Source: Streptomyces sp. NBC_00377 (lineage in GTDB: Bacteria; Actinomycetota; Actinomycetes; Streptomycetales; Streptomycetaceae). From it: a stretch of DNA of 64,000 nt. Within the stretch, counting starts at the first letter, position 1, and every line of letters starts with the position of its first letter. The notes beneath the pieces were generated by a model, which was not told the DNA's origin, made no database searches, and saw only the letters and a list, made by a program, of their open reading frames with translations. This document shows, piece by piece, positions 8,572 through 17,205 of the stretch. Where the stretch lies: the NCBI RefSeq assembly GCF_036075115.1, contig NZ_CP107958.1, positions 6,324,001 to 6,388,000 of the forward strand, in the 5' to 3' direction. The translations under genes were made by a program, and so were the position numbers.

Positions 8572-9456
8572 GTGCCCCGAGTCGCTCTGGTCACCTACGA
8601 CCCCCGGCCGGAACCGAGCAAGGACCGCGATCTCCCCGTGCTGCGCGCGGCGCTGGAGGCGGCCGGGGCCGAGGCGGACGCCGTGTGCTGGGACGACCCG
8701 GACGCCGACTGGGCCTCCTACGACCTCGCCGTCATCCGCTCGACCTGGGACTACAGCTGGCGCGCGGCCGAGTTCACGGCGTGGACCGAGCGGTGCGGCA
8801 AGCTGACGCGGCTGGCGAACCCGGCCGCCGTCGTGCGCTGGAACACCGACAAGCGGTACCTCGGGGAGCTCGCCGCGGCCGGGGTGCCCACGGTCCCCAC
8901 CCGCTACCTCGCCCCGGGCGGTCCCGAAGGCGCCGCCGGTCTGCCGGGCGACCACGAGTACGTCGTCAAGCCCACCTCCGGCGCCGGCGCCCGCTACGCC
9001 GCCCGCTACACGCCCGAGCGGCGCGAGGCGGCCGAAGGGCACCTGGCGCGGATGCACGCCGAGGGGCTGACGGCCATGGTGCAGCCGTACATGCGGAGCA
9101 TCGACACCGGCGGTGAGCGGGCGCTCCAGTTCTTCGGCGGACGCCTGCTGCACGCCAGCCGGAAGCGGGCCGTACTGGCCCCCGGCACGGCCTTCGACGC
9201 GGACAAGGTCGCCCACCCCGGCCTGGAGCCGTGGACCCCGACGCCGGCCGAGCTCGCCGTCGCCGGACGCGCCCTGGCCGCGGTACCGGACGCGTCGGAG
9301 CTGCTCTACGCCCGGGTCGACCTCGTGGACGGCGACGACGGGGAGCCGCGCGTGATGGAGCTGGAGCTGGTCGAGCCGAACCTCTTCCTGTTCCTGCACC
9401 CGGGGTCGCTGCCGGCCGTGGTGGCGGCGATCCTGGCGGCGGCCGTCACTCCCTGA
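8572..9456 (+). CDS. ATP-grasp domain protein
   Basis: 294 aa starting at GTG 8572 with GGAG seven bases upstream. The N-terminal third is a pre-ATP-grasp fold (VALVTYDP; IRSTWDYSWR). The middle has WNTDKRYLGELAAAGVPTVPT, then a phosphate-binding strand EYVVKPTSGAGAR, the usual ATP-grasp lysine and glycine-rich loop. The C-terminus ends with the metal-binding pair VMELELVEPNLF. Such proteins ligate a carboxylate to an amine or thiol, related to RimK or glutathione-synthetase-like enzymes. The substrate is unknown and the neighbours give no clue: it is a monocistronic gene with the next gene convergent. The similar Streptomyces proteins I recall carry only the generic ATP-grasp annotation. Confidence 0.8.
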   Translation: MPRVALVTYDPRPEPSKDRDLPVLRAALEAAGAEADAVCWDDPDADWASYDLAVIRSTWDYSWRAAEFTAWTERCGKLTRLANPAAVVRWNTDKRYLGELAAAGVPTVPTRYLAPGGPEGAAGLPGDHEYVVKPTSGAGARYAARYTPERREAAEGHLARMHAEGLTAMVQPYMRSIDTGGERALQFFGGRLLHASRKRAVLAPGTAFDADKVAHPGLEPWTPTPAELAVAGRALAAVPDASELLYARVDLVDGDDGEPRVMELELVEPNLFLFLHPGSLPAVVAAILAAAVTP

Positions 9457-9516
9457 CGACCGCCCCGACGGCCGCTTCCACGGCCGCCCCGCTCCCGCTC
9501 CACCGCGGCGGACGCC

Positions 9517-10107
9517 CTACTCCCGGACCGCCGTGCGTTGCAGCAGGCCCCAGGTGAACTCCGCGACGGCCTCCCGTCTCACGCCCAGGCCGTCGGGTGC
9601 GGTGAAGGCGAGTCCCCAACGAGTGGGGGCGGTGCCCTCCAGGGGGCGGGCCGGGGCGAAGGCGCGGGCGACCTCGTCGACGGTGCAGGACCAGGGGGTG
9701 AGGTCGTCGAGGGTCGTCAGGAGCGGGGGCGTGGCTCCGGGGGCGCGGACCAGCCACTCGTTCCAGACGCCCCCGTTCGGGGCGACCAGCGCCTCGAAGC
9801 GCAGCTCGGGCCAGAGCGGCAGCGGCCAGAGCCAGGCCTCGCAGTCGAGGTCCCCGACGCGGCGGGGCGTCCGGGACTCCGGCTCGCCGAGGACCGAGCG
9901 GTACCGGGACAGCGAGCCCCGTGCGTGCGGGGAGTGGAGCATCGCCTGCCAGCGCTTGTTGGCCTCCCGCATCTGTGCGAGGGAGACGCCCAGTCCGTGG
10001 CGGGCGTCCTCCACCAGATCCGGGTTGTGGTCGGCCATGCGGCGCAGCAGGACCTGCTGGAAATCGAGCGCCGCGAAGGAGCCCGCGAGGCGTTTCTGGG
10101 TCGGCAT
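9517..10107 (-). CDS. Conserved hypothetical protein
   Basis: 196 aa from ATG 10107, immediately after GGATGGAGGG; a longer frame to 10200 is possible but its first 31 residues look untranslated. The protein is soluble, rich in Trp and Leu, with no signal peptide, membrane helix or obvious catalytic motif. A helical N-terminus (FAALDFQQVLLRRMADHNPD) is followed by a beta-rich middle containing LWPLPLWPELRFEALV and VWNEWLVR. It is convergent with the ATP-grasp gene and divergent from the IclR gene. I do not recognise a family and assign no function. Confidence 0.6.
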   Translation of the reverse strand: MPTQKRLAGSFAALDFQQVLLRRMADHNPDLVEDARHGLGVSLAQMREANKRWQAMLHSPHARGSLSRYRSVLGEPESRTPRRVGDLDCEAWLWPLPLWPELRFEALVAPNGGVWNEWLVRAPGATPPLLTTLDDLTPWSCTVDEVARAFAPARPLEGTAPTRWGLAFTAPDGLGVRREAVAEFTWGLLQRTAVRE

Positions 10108-10190
10108 CCCTCCATCCTGGCCCACCGGGCGTACGGTGCTGGGCCACTGTGCGTTTCCCGACCATTGCCCGGCGCAACGCCGTATGACAG

Positions 10191-10226
10191 TGTTCGCCAT
10201 GCCGATCGCCTGTTGAAATCTCGAAC
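10191..10226. promoter_or_regulatory. Candidate IclR operator with GTTCGA-type motif
   Basis: GAAATCTCGAAC at 10215-10226 lies about 40 bp ahead of the IclR start, and a related TGTTCGCCATG is at 10191-10201. The same 12-mer, as its complement GTTCGAGATTTC, occurs at 33773-33784 ahead of the dehydratase gene. Autoregulation by the IclR protein is an inference. Confidence 0.4.
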
Positions 10227-10265
10227 GCAGGCACTGAGACGACTAACAAAGGGAGGGGGCCGGTT

Positions 10266-11039
10266 GTGGGACGCCTCGTACCTGCCGTGACCCGAGCGCT
10301 CGACATCCTCGAGCTCTTCCTCGACGGAGACGGTTCGCTCTCCGCCCCCGACATCGTGCGCAAGCTCCAGCTTCCGCGCACCACCGTGCACGAACTGGTG
10401 ACCACGCTCTCGGCGCGGTCGTACATCGTCGGCGTTCCGGGACAGCCCGGACGCTACCGCCTCGGGGTACGTCCGTACCAGCTCGGCAGCCGCTACGCCG
10501 AGCAGCTCGACCTCGCCGCCGAGGGTCAGCAGGTCGCGCGGTCCGTCGCTGAGACGTGTGACGAGACGGTGCACGTGGCGATCCTGGAGGGCGCCGACGT
10601 CATCTACATCGCCAAGGTCGACTCCACGCACGCGGTCCGGATGGTCTCGGCCGCCGGACGTCGCCTTCCCGCCCACTGCACCTCCGTCGGCAAGATGCTG
10701 CTGGCCTCGCTCCCGGAGCCGGAGCTCAGCGCGCGCATCCCCGACGACGCCGACCTGATCCGGATGACCCCGAACAGCATCACCGAGCCCGGCGCCCTGC
10801 GCGAGGCCCTGGCGGAGATCCGGGAGCGGGGCGTCGCGGTCGAGAGCCGCGAGTCCAATCCGGACGTGAGCTGCGTGGCGGCTCCGGTGCGCGACCGCAC
10901 GGGGCAGGTCGTCGCCGCCCTGTCCATCTCCGTGCCGATGATCCGCTGGAGCGAGGAGCGCCGCGTCGAACTGGAAGAGCTCGCCGCGAAGGGCGCCGCC
11001 GAGCTGTCCGAGCTCCTGGGCTACCGGAGCGTGGCATGA
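10266..11039 (+). CDS. IclR-family transcriptional regulator
   Basis: 257 aa from GTG 10266, preceded by the strong ribosome site GGGAGGGGG. Residues 1-65 are a winged helix-turn-helix (SAPDIVRKLQLPRTTVHELV as recognition segment). The remainder is an IclR effector-binding domain containing VHVAILEGADVIYIAKVDS, then LPAHCTSVGKMLLASLP and ESNPDVSCVAAPVRD with the conserved effector-pocket cysteine. IclR proteins sense small organic acids or sugar derivatives. The stop overlaps the start of a gluconolactonase-family gene (ATGA), so the likely signal is a sugar acid or lactone. Control of that gene and perhaps of the dehydratase operon near 33.8 kb is inferred from shared motifs. Confidence 0.92.
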   Translation: MGRLVPAVTRALDILELFLDGDGSLSAPDIVRKLQLPRTTVHELVTTLSARSYIVGVPGQPGRYRLGVRPYQLGSRYAEQLDLAAEGQQVARSVAETCDETVHVAILEGADVIYIAKVDSTHAVRMVSAAGRRLPAHCTSVGKMLLASLPEPELSARIPDDADLIRMTPNSITEPGALREALAEIRERGVAVESRESNPDVSCVAAPVRDRTGQVVAALSISVPMIRWSEERRVELEELAAKGAAELSELLGYRSVA

Positions 11040-11896
11040 CGACGACCGGCGCGGCCTGGGAGGTGGCGGTCCGCGCCGAGGCGGCCCTCGGCGAGGGGCC
11101 GACCTGGGACCCGGCGGCCGGCCGCCTGCTCTGGCTGGACATCCTGGGCTCCCGCCTGCACGGCTACGACCCTTCCACGGGCCGTCGCACGGTGCGGGTG
11201 ACCGACCAGCACGTGGGCGCGGCCAAACCCCGCGCGGGGGGAGGGCTGGTCCTCAACCTGCGGGACGGCGTGGGCCTCCTCGACCCCGACGGCGGCTTCC
11301 GCTGGCTGCACCACCAGCCGGTTCCCGGCCGCCGCGCCAACGACGCCGCCGTCGCCCCGGACGGCTCCCTCTGGGCCGGCACCATGCGCTACGACGAGGC
11401 CCCGGGCGGCGGCACGCTGTCCCGGCTCACCGGCGACGGCCCGGCCGAGCTGATCCTCGACGACGTGGCGGTCAGCAACGGGACGGGCTGGAGCCCGGAC
11501 GGCACGCTGATGTACTACGTCGACTCGCCGACCCGCCGGGTCGACGTCTTCGCGCACTCGGCGGACGGGCGGGTGAGCGGCCGCCGCCCCTTCGTCACGA
11601 TCGAGGACGGCGCGGGCTTCCCCGACGGCCTCACCGTGGACGCCGACGGCTGCGTGTGGGTGGCGCTCTGGGACGGGGGAGCGGTCCGCCGTTACACCCC
11701 GGAGGGCGAACTCGACCGGGTGATCGTCCTCCCGACCCCCAGGATCACGGCCTGCGCGTTCGGCGGCGCCGGCCTGACGGACCTGTACATCACGACCGCG
11801 CGCGTGGGCCTGACGTCACCGCACCCGGTGGCGGGCTCGCTCCTGGTCGTACCGGGAGCGGGCAAGGGCCTCCCGCAGCCGGCGTTCGCGGGCTGA
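11036..11896 (+). CDS. SMP-30/gluconolactonase/LRE family lactonase
   Basis: 286 aa, ATG overlapping the IclR stop. A six-bladed beta-propeller with family landmarks: the N-terminal GEGPTWDPAAGRLLWLDI (metal-ligand Glu), RANDAAVAPDGSLWAGTM (Asn/Asp metal ligands), VSNGTGWSPDGTLMYYVD (Asn/Asp pair) and FPDGLTVDADGCVWVALW. Members hydrolyse sugar lactones such as glucono- or galactono-lactone to aldonic acids using a divalent metal. All metal ligands are present, so it should be active. Co-transcription with the IclR regulator suggests substrate-inducible expression. A matching dehydratase and dehydrogenase are encoded 20 kb away. Confidence 0.9.
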   Translation: MTTTGAAWEVAVRAEAALGEGPTWDPAAGRLLWLDILGSRLHGYDPSTGRRTVRVTDQHVGAAKPRAGGGLVLNLRDGVGLLDPDGGFRWLHHQPVPGRRANDAAVAPDGSLWAGTMRYDEAPGGGTLSRLTGDGPAELILDDVAVSNGTGWSPDGTLMYYVDSPTRRVDVFAHSADGRVSGRRPFVTIEDGAGFPDGLTVDADGCVWVALWDGGAVRRYTPEGELDRVIVLPTPRITACAFGGAGLTDLYITTARVGLTSPHPVAGSLLVVPGAGKGLPQPAFAG

Positions 11897-11993
11897 ACGG
11901 ACGGACCGGGGACGGAACCGACCGACCGCCGTGCGGGCCGGTTCCGGGCCAGGCCCATCCTGAGTGGGGCCGCCCCGTAACGGATCCGCCGCC

Positions 11994-12038
11994 GAGCGGG
12001 CCGGGTCCGAGCGGGCCGGGTCCGAGCGGGCCCGCTCC
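11994..12038. repeat. Three 15-bp tandem repeats with palindrome in a convergent gap
   Basis: Two exact copies of GAGCGGGCCGGGTCC (11994-12023) and a third diverged copy (12024-12038) that contains the palindrome GAGCGGGCCCGCTC. It lies between the convergent lactonase and FAD-monooxygenase stops, so it may act as a terminator; otherwise the 145-bp gap is featureless. Confidence 0.6.
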
Positions 12039-12041
12039 CGG

Positions 12042-13445
12042 CTACTCCAAGCCCGCTCGCTTCAACTCGTCCCCGGTCAGCGGGGGTCCGTTCAGGGCCG
12101 GTTTCAACGGGCCCAGCGCGGCCGCGAGCAGCACCGACGGACTCAGCAGCACCTCCGGCCCGCGCTCCAGCGACGTCACGTCCGTCACCCGGCGGGCGAT
12201 CCGTCCGTTGCCGGTGGCGGTGAGCATCAGGCGTCCCACGTACGCGGCCACCAGCCGGTCCCGGGCCGTGGGCCCTTCCTCCGTCGCGCCCTCACAGAAC
12301 ACGTCCTGGCCGACGGCGAGGTCCCACGCGGTGCCCACCGGGCGGGCCACCGCCTTCTGGATCCGCCGGGACAGTCCGGCGGCGCCCCACCCGCGCCGGC
12401 GCACCACGTCCCGAAGGATCACCGCGCTCTGGGCGGCGACGGCGAGGCCGTGGCCGTAGAGCGGGTTGTACGCGGCGAGGGCGTCCCCGACGACGACGAA
12501 GTTCTCCGGCCACGCCGGCATCCGCTCGTAGAAGTGGCGGCGGTTGACCGTGGCGCGGGTGAACGACACCCCGGACACCGGCTCGGCCTGCTCGAGGAGC
12601 TGCCCGATGACGGGGTGGCGCAGTTCCTCGCGGGCGAAGCGGAGGAAGTCGTCGTCGGCGGCCGAGGGCTCGCCGCCCCGGGTGCCATTCAGGGTGACGA
12701 TCCAGTGGCCGTCCTCGATGGGGAGCAGGAACCCCGCCCGCCCCGGCACGTCCTCGCGCGGGTCGGGCTGCACGTTGACGACCGGGTAGCCGGAGCGGGC
12801 CTGCTCGGGCGCGCGGTAGAGACGGCTGGCGTACGCCAGCCCGGCGTCCACCTCACGCCGCTCCACCGCGGGCAGCCCCAGCTCCTCCAGCCACCGCCCG
12901 GCCCGCGACCCCCGCCCGGTCGCGTCGACCACCAGCCCACCGGACACCACCCGCTCCTGGGAACCCCGTGCCCGCACCCGTACCCCGGTGACCGTGCCCG
13001 CGTCGCCCTCCAGGCCCAGGACCTCGGCACCGGAGAGCAGTTCGATCCGGTCGTCCATGAGGACCTGGGCGCGGATCGTCGCGTCCAGGAGGTCGCGGCC
13101 GGCCAGGATCACGTGGTGGGACTCGGGCCAGCGGCGGAACCAGCCGCGTGCCCCCATGACCACCATGTCCGTCGTGACCGGCGTCCGGCGGGCGCCGGCG
13201 GCCCGGAGGGCCTCGGTGACGCCCGGCAGCAGTTCCTCCACCGCCCGTACCCCGCCCGACCACAGCATGTGGGCGTGGCGGGCCTGGGGCAGGCCCTTGC
13301 GGGGGGCGGGCCCGTCGGGCAGCGCGTCCCGCTCGACGACGACGACCCGTTCGGCGACGCCGGCCAGTGCGCGTGCCGCGAGCATGCCCGCATGGGATCC
13401 CCCCAGGACTACGGCGGTTCTGGCGGGGTTGGAGGGCTCACTCAT
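12042..13445 (-). CDS. FAD-dependent monooxygenase (PHBH-fold)
   Basis: 467 aa from ATG 13445. An N-terminal Rossmann segment VVLGGSHAGMLAARAL binds FAD, with an acidic strand-end VVVVERDAL; the middle DG-like segment is VVDATGRGSRAG; the late FAD site is VVVGDALAAYNPLYGHGLAV. It therefore belongs to the group A flavoprotein hydroxylases/halogenase-like oxidoreductases. The substrate is unknown. It is the last gene of a minus-strand unit, overlapping the membrane protein gene by 8 bp, which is itself coupled to an HEXXH peptidase. This trio is, to my knowledge, a recurring actinobacterial arrangement without an assigned function. Confidence 0.85.
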   Translation of the reverse strand: MSEPSNPARTAVVLGGSHAGMLAARALAGVAERVVVVERDALPDGPAPRKGLPQARHAHMLWSGGVRAVEELLPGVTEALRAAGARRTPVTTDMVVMGARGWFRRWPESHHVILAGRDLLDATIRAQVLMDDRIELLSGAEVLGLEGDAGTVTGVRVRARGSQERVVSGGLVVDATGRGSRAGRWLEELGLPAVERREVDAGLAYASRLYRAPEQARSGYPVVNVQPDPREDVPGRAGFLLPIEDGHWIVTLNGTRGGEPSAADDDFLRFAREELRHPVIGQLLEQAEPVSGVSFTRATVNRRHFYERMPAWPENFVVVGDALAAYNPLYGHGLAVAAQSAVILRDVVRRRGWGAAGLSRRIQKAVARPVGTAWDLAVGQDVFCEGATEEGPTARDRLVAAYVGRLMLTATGNGRIARRVTDVTSLERGPEVLLSPSVLLAAALGPLKPALNGPPLTGDELKRAGLE

Positions 13446-14706
13446 GCGTGGACATGCTCTCTGCCGGGGCGGCCGCGTGGGCACGGACCGCCTGGATGTC
13501 GTCGGGGTGGCGAAGTACGTGGGACACGGCCTGGATCTCCCGCAGGAGGTAGGTGGTGTCCGGGCGGGAGGAGCCGGACGGGGCGGTGGGAGAGGTGGAG
13601 GAGGCGGGGCGCTCGGGCTCGGCGGCCGCCGACGGCTCGGCGGACTCCGGTTGCCGCAGGGCCCGTTGCCGGGCGTCCAGCGCGTCCAGGAGCGTCACGG
13701 CGGCGGCGAGCGCCTGCGCCCGGCCGCGCTCGAAGCCGAGGGCGACGGCGGCCTTGTAGGACCGGGCGCGCAGGTCGTCGTCGAGGTGCCGGGCGAGCTG
13801 GAGCAGCGCGTCGCGGATGAACGTCTCGCGGCGGATCAGGCGCAGTTCCGGCGTGGCCCGCAGGGCGAAGGGCTCCCGGGCGCCGGTGACACCCCTCATC
13901 AGCCGGGACAGGGGCTTGAGGCTCCGGTGCCGGCGGCGGACCCGCCACCGCTCCTGGAGGTACTGGCCGGCGTGCGGCACGATGAAGCCGATCGCGACCA
14001 GGGTGGCGGCGATACAGGCGGCCGACGGGGCGATGTTGGTGTTCAGCCAGTCCAGGTCGTGCCCGGTCCAGCGGGCCCCGACGGCCGTCAACTTGGCAGC
14101 GCTGAACAGCAGGTTCGTGACGTAGCCGGCTCCCAGGAAGCGCAGTCCCCAGCGCAGCCAGGCGTCGAGGCCCTCGGTGCGGCTCCAGTTCCAGACGAGC
14201 CGGGCGGTGACCGAGCAGGCCACCGTGTGCGCGAGCAGGTAGAGCAGGATCTCCTCGCGCATGAAGGGCGTGTTGGCGTAGTAGGTGTCGAGGTCCTGGA
14301 TCTGCTCCACGGGCACGTCGGCGAGCGCGAAGAGCACCCAGAGGGCGACGACCACCGCCGCGTAGACGGAGACCACCCAACGGGTCGCGCGCCGGGTCTG
14401 GGCCGAACGCTCGCTGCGGCCGTTGCGCCACGCGATGATCAGCAGCAGCCAGGACGCGGAGAGCGCGGTGAGCAGGGAGTACACCCAGGGTGCCGCGATG
14501 TTCGGCACGCCGGTGACCCGGTTGGTCCAGGCGATGGTCTTCGGGGCCGCGAAGACGAACACCGCACAGGCGAAGATCAGCAGCCCGCCGACGGCACGCA
14601 GCAGCGGGTCGCGCCAGAGTTTGAGGATGCTGGGCAGCTTGATGGCGAGGGCCGCGCCGAGGACCACGGTGGGCAGCCAGAAGGAGACGTACAGCCCGTG
14701 GTTCAC
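13438..14706 (-). CDS. MAB_1171c-family putative transporter / multi-pass membrane protein
   Basis: 422 aa from GTG 14706, overlapping the upstream peptidase stop as GTGA. The N-terminal about 240 residues contain roughly seven hydrophobic segments (for example WLPTVVLGAALAIKL, LLIFACAVFVFA, VYAAVVVALWVLFALA and CIAATLVAIGFIVP). The C-terminal about 180 residues are cytosolic and helical, with arginine-rich (RWRVRRRHRSLKPL) and Pro/Ser-rich stretches. I recognise the MAB_1171c-type family from overall layout; transport has not been shown and a signalling receptor is equally possible. Its partner genes are an HEXXH peptidase upstream and an FAD monooxygenase downstream. Confidence 0.72.
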   Translation of the reverse strand: MNHGLYVSFWLPTVVLGAALAIKLPSILKLWRDPLLRAVGGLLIFACAVFVFAAPKTIAWTNRVTGVPNIAAPWVYSLLTALSASWLLLIIAWRNGRSERSAQTRRATRWVVSVYAAVVVALWVLFALADVPVEQIQDLDTYYANTPFMREEILLYLLAHTVACSVTARLVWNWSRTEGLDAWLRWGLRFLGAGYVTNLLFSAAKLTAVGARWTGHDLDWLNTNIAPSAACIAATLVAIGFIVPHAGQYLQERWRVRRRHRSLKPLSRLMRGVTGAREPFALRATPELRLIRRETFIRDALLQLARHLDDDLRARSYKAAVALGFERGRAQALAAAVTLLDALDARQRALRQPESAEPSAAAEPERPASSTSPTAPSGSSRPDTTYLLREIQAVSHVLRHPDDIQAVRAHAAAPAESMSTHE

Positions 14707-15326
14707 CGCGCCGTGCCCCTGCGCCCGCGATAGCCGAGGGTCCGCTGGACGGCGGCCGTCTCCCCGTCCGGGCCCGCGGCGGCCGGTCCGCAGTCGGAGA
14801 GGTAGCGCCGGAAGCGGGCGGCGAGCCGGTGGCCGAAGTCGTCGGCCTCGGCCTCCTCGTCCTCCCGGGAGCCGTTGCGGGCGGCGACGGTCAGCGCGAG
14901 GGAGTCCCAGCCGGACCGGCCGGCCAGGACACCGGCCGCCACCGTGCCGACGCCGTGGTGGTGGTGCCGGTGACCTGCGTGCAGGTGCCACAACTCATGG
15001 CCCAGGATGACCAGTTGCTGGACGTCCTCGGCGCGTTCCTCGACGATGACGAGGTCGAAGTCATGGAACTCCACCCACAGTCCGGTCACTTCGATCTCGT
15101 CGGGGAACCTCTCGAACCGCACCTCGACGGGCCGCCCGCCGCGCCGCGCCGACATCTCCTCGCACAGCACCCGGCACACGTCCCGCACACCGGCGGGCCG
15201 GCCGGGGCGCGCCCGTACGGCGGCGGAGAGATCGCCGGTCAGCTCGCGCATGGCCGGTCCGGTCCTCGGGCGCCGCAGCGCCGAGCCGATCCGGGCCGCC
15301 CTCCCGAGCGCGCCCGCGATGTCCAT
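14703..15326 (-). CDS. ImmA/IrrE-like HEXXH metallopeptidase
   Basis: 207 aa from ATG 15326, with AGGAGG about eight bases upstream. A zinc-peptidase site HELWHLHAGH sits near residue 106, followed by a His-rich run (HRHHHHG). A downstream acidic cluster EDEEAEADDFGHRLA could supply the third (Glu) zinc ligand, as in ImmA. There is no signal peptide, so it is cytosolic. ImmA-type enzymes cleave repressors in response to damage or other signals, and similar proteins are often loosely labelled toxin components. No XRE repressor gene lies beside it here, although relatives are usually accompanied by one. It is the first gene of the overlapping trio. Confidence 0.72.
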   Translation of the reverse strand: MDIAGALGRAARIGSALRRPRTGPAMRELTGDLSAAVRARPGRPAGVRDVCRVLCEEMSARRGGRPVEVRFERFPDEIEVTGLWVEFHDFDLVIVEERAEDVQQLVILGHELWHLHAGHRHHHHGVGTVAAGVLAGRSGWDSLALTVAARNGSREDEEAEADDFGHRLAARFRRYLSDCGPAAAGPDGETAAVQRTLGYRGRRGTAR

Positions 15327-15419
15327 CAACTCCCCCTCCTCGACCGCCCTGCGGCAGCCCGCTCGAGCCTACGCGGCCGGTTGTGCTCACGTCACGGGAA
15401 GTTTTCGCGGGGGTGTTGC

Positions 15420-15435
15420 AGGAAAGCGCTGTCAG
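15420..15435. promoter_or_regulatory. Weak LacI-type operator candidate ahead of the arabinofuranosidase
   Basis: AGGAAAGCGCTGTCAG has the central AGCGCT typical of LacI/AraR-class operators but only about five of eight matching half-site positions. It lies 170 bp ahead of the GH51 gene in the 278-bp gap shared with the peptidase promoter. Confidence 0.3.
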
Positions 15436-15604
15436 AGAACGCGTCGAAACCATTGACGGGCGGGCACATCGATTTTACGGTCCCGTTCGAAGTCACGAGC
15501 ACAATCCGAAATATCGAACCAAGCCGAACGGTGAACCGCGCGAACCAGCCACGGACCCACCCGTGACCGCCTACGGACAAGCACCCCCTCCTCGAAAGGC
15601 GTAC

Positions 15605-17119
15605 ATGCGCACCGCACGACTGACCCTCGACCCCGCCTTCACCATCGGCGAAGTCAACCCCCGGCTTTTCGGCAGCTTCGTGGAACATCTCGGGCGCTGC
15701 GTCTACACCGGCGTCTTCGAGCCCGGCCACCCGACCGCGGACGAGGCGGGACTCAGGACCGACGTCCTGGACCTGGTCCGCGAACTCGGCGTCACCGCCG
15801 TCCGCTACCCCGGCGGCAACTTCGTCTCCGGTTACAAGTGGGAGGACTCGGTGGGCCCCGCCGAGGACCGTCCGCGCCGCCTCGACCTGGCCTGGCGCTC
15901 GACGGAGACGAACCGTTTCGGCCTCTCCGAGTACATCGCCTTCCTGCGCAAGATCGGCCCGCAGGCCGAACCGATGATGGCGGTCAACCTCGGCACCCGC
16001 GGCGTGGCGGAGGCCCTGGAGCTCCAGGAGTACGCCAACCACCCGTCAGGCACCGCGCTCGCGGAGCGGCGCATCGCGCACGGCGACAAGGACCCCTTCG
16101 GCATCCGGCTGTGGTGCCTGGGCAACGAGATGGACGGCCCCTGGCAGACCGGCCACAAGACGGCCGAGGAGTACGGCCGTCTGGCCGCCGAGACGGCCCG
16201 CGCGATGCGCCAGATCGACCCGGCCGTCGAACTCGTCGCGTGCGGCAGTTCCAGCCAGTCGATGCCCACGTTCGCCGACTGGGAGGCCAAGGTCCTGACG
16301 GAGACCTACGACCTGGTCGACCACATCTCGCTGCACGCCTACTACGAACCCCACGACGGCGACCTCGACTCCTTCCTCGCCTCGGCGGTGGACATGGAGT
16401 CGTTCATCGAGAACGTCGTCGCCACCTGCGACCACGTGGGCGCGAAGCTCAAGTCGAAGAAGAAGATCAACCTCTCCTTCGACGAGTGGAACGTCTGGTA
16501 CCTGTCGCGGTGGGAGGAGCACGCCCGCACCGCCGACCCGGCCGACTGGCCGGAGGCCCCACGGCTGCTGGAGGACAACTACAGCGTCATGGACGCGGTC
16601 GTCTTCGGCTCGCTCCTCATCGCGCTGCTGAGGCACGCCGACCGGGTGACGGTCGCCTGTCTCGCCCAGCTCGTCAACGTCATCGCGCCGATCCTCACCG
16701 AGCCGGGCGGCCCGGCCTGGCGGCAGACGACGTTCTTCCCGTTCGCCCAGGCGTCGAAGCACGGCCGGGGCACGGTCCTCGACGTACGCGTGGACTCACC
16801 GACGTACGAGACCGCCAGGTACGGCGAGGCGGACCTGCTGCACGCCACCGCCGTGCGCGCCGACGACGGCACGGTCACGGTGTTCGCCGTCAACCGCAGC
16901 CGTACCGAGGCACTCCCCCTCCACATCGGTCTGACCGGCCTCGACCTGACCTCGGTCGTCGAACACAGCGTGCTCGCGGACGCCGATCCGGACGCCCGCA
17001 ACACCCTCGCCGATCCCGAGCGGGTGGCCCCGCACGCCGCCGAGGGCACCGCGCTGACGGACGGTGGCCTCACCGCGACGCTGGAGCCGTTGTCGTGGAA
17101 CGTGATCAGGCTGGCTTGA
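15605..17119 (+). CDS. arfA: Alpha-N-arabinofuranosidase, GH51
   Basis: 504 aa from ATG 15605 (GAAAGG five bases upstream). A GH51 TIM barrel with LFGSFVEHLGRCVYTGVF and RYPGGNFVSGYKWEDSVG at the start, acid/base Glu in WCLGNEMDGPW, and nucleophile Glu in SFDEWNVWYLS. The C-terminal about 120 residues form the beta-sandwich (VFAVNRSRTEALPL; a final LEPLSWNVIRLA). It removes terminal alpha-L-arabinofuranosyl groups from arabinoxylo-oligosaccharides. No signal peptide is visible, so it acts on imported oligosaccharides. A perfect terminator follows. The gene is monocistronic; a LacI-like site may control it, but that site is weak. Confidence 0.95.
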   Translation: MRTARLTLDPAFTIGEVNPRLFGSFVEHLGRCVYTGVFEPGHPTADEAGLRTDVLDLVRELGVTAVRYPGGNFVSGYKWEDSVGPAEDRPRRLDLAWRSTETNRFGLSEYIAFLRKIGPQAEPMMAVNLGTRGVAEALELQEYANHPSGTALAERRIAHGDKDPFGIRLWCLGNEMDGPWQTGHKTAEEYGRLAAETARAMRQIDPAVELVACGSSSQSMPTFADWEAKVLTETYDLVDHISLHAYYEPHDGDLDSFLASAVDMESFIENVVATCDHVGAKLKSKKKINLSFDEWNVWYLSRWEEHARTADPADWPEAPRLLEDNYSVMDAVVFGSLLIALLRHADRVTVACLAQLVNVIAPILTEPGGPAWRQTTFFPFAQASKHGRGTVLDVRVDSPTYETARYGEADLLHATAVRADDGTVTVFAVNRSRTEALPLHIGLTGLDLTSVVEHSVLADADPDARNTLADPERVAPHAAEGTALTDGGLTATLEPLSWNVIRLA

Positions 17120-17162
17120 CCGGGACCGGCCCGACGTGGCCGGGCCAAGGAGAGTGAACGCC

Positions 17163-17198
17163 GATCGCCGGCCGGTCCTGCCCGACCGGCCGGCGATC
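17163..17198. terminator. Bidirectional hairpin terminator
   Basis: Perfect 15-bp stem GATCGCCGGCCGGTC / GACCGGCCGGCGATC with a 6-nt loop, between the convergent arfA and GbsR-like genes. Confidence 0.85.
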
Positions 17199-17205
17199 TG
17201 TTCGC

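Noticed and set aside
14703..15326. Toxin-antitoxin toxin gene
   Set aside because: No antitoxin or XRE partner adjacent and no toxin motif; only the HEXXH peptidase features are visible.
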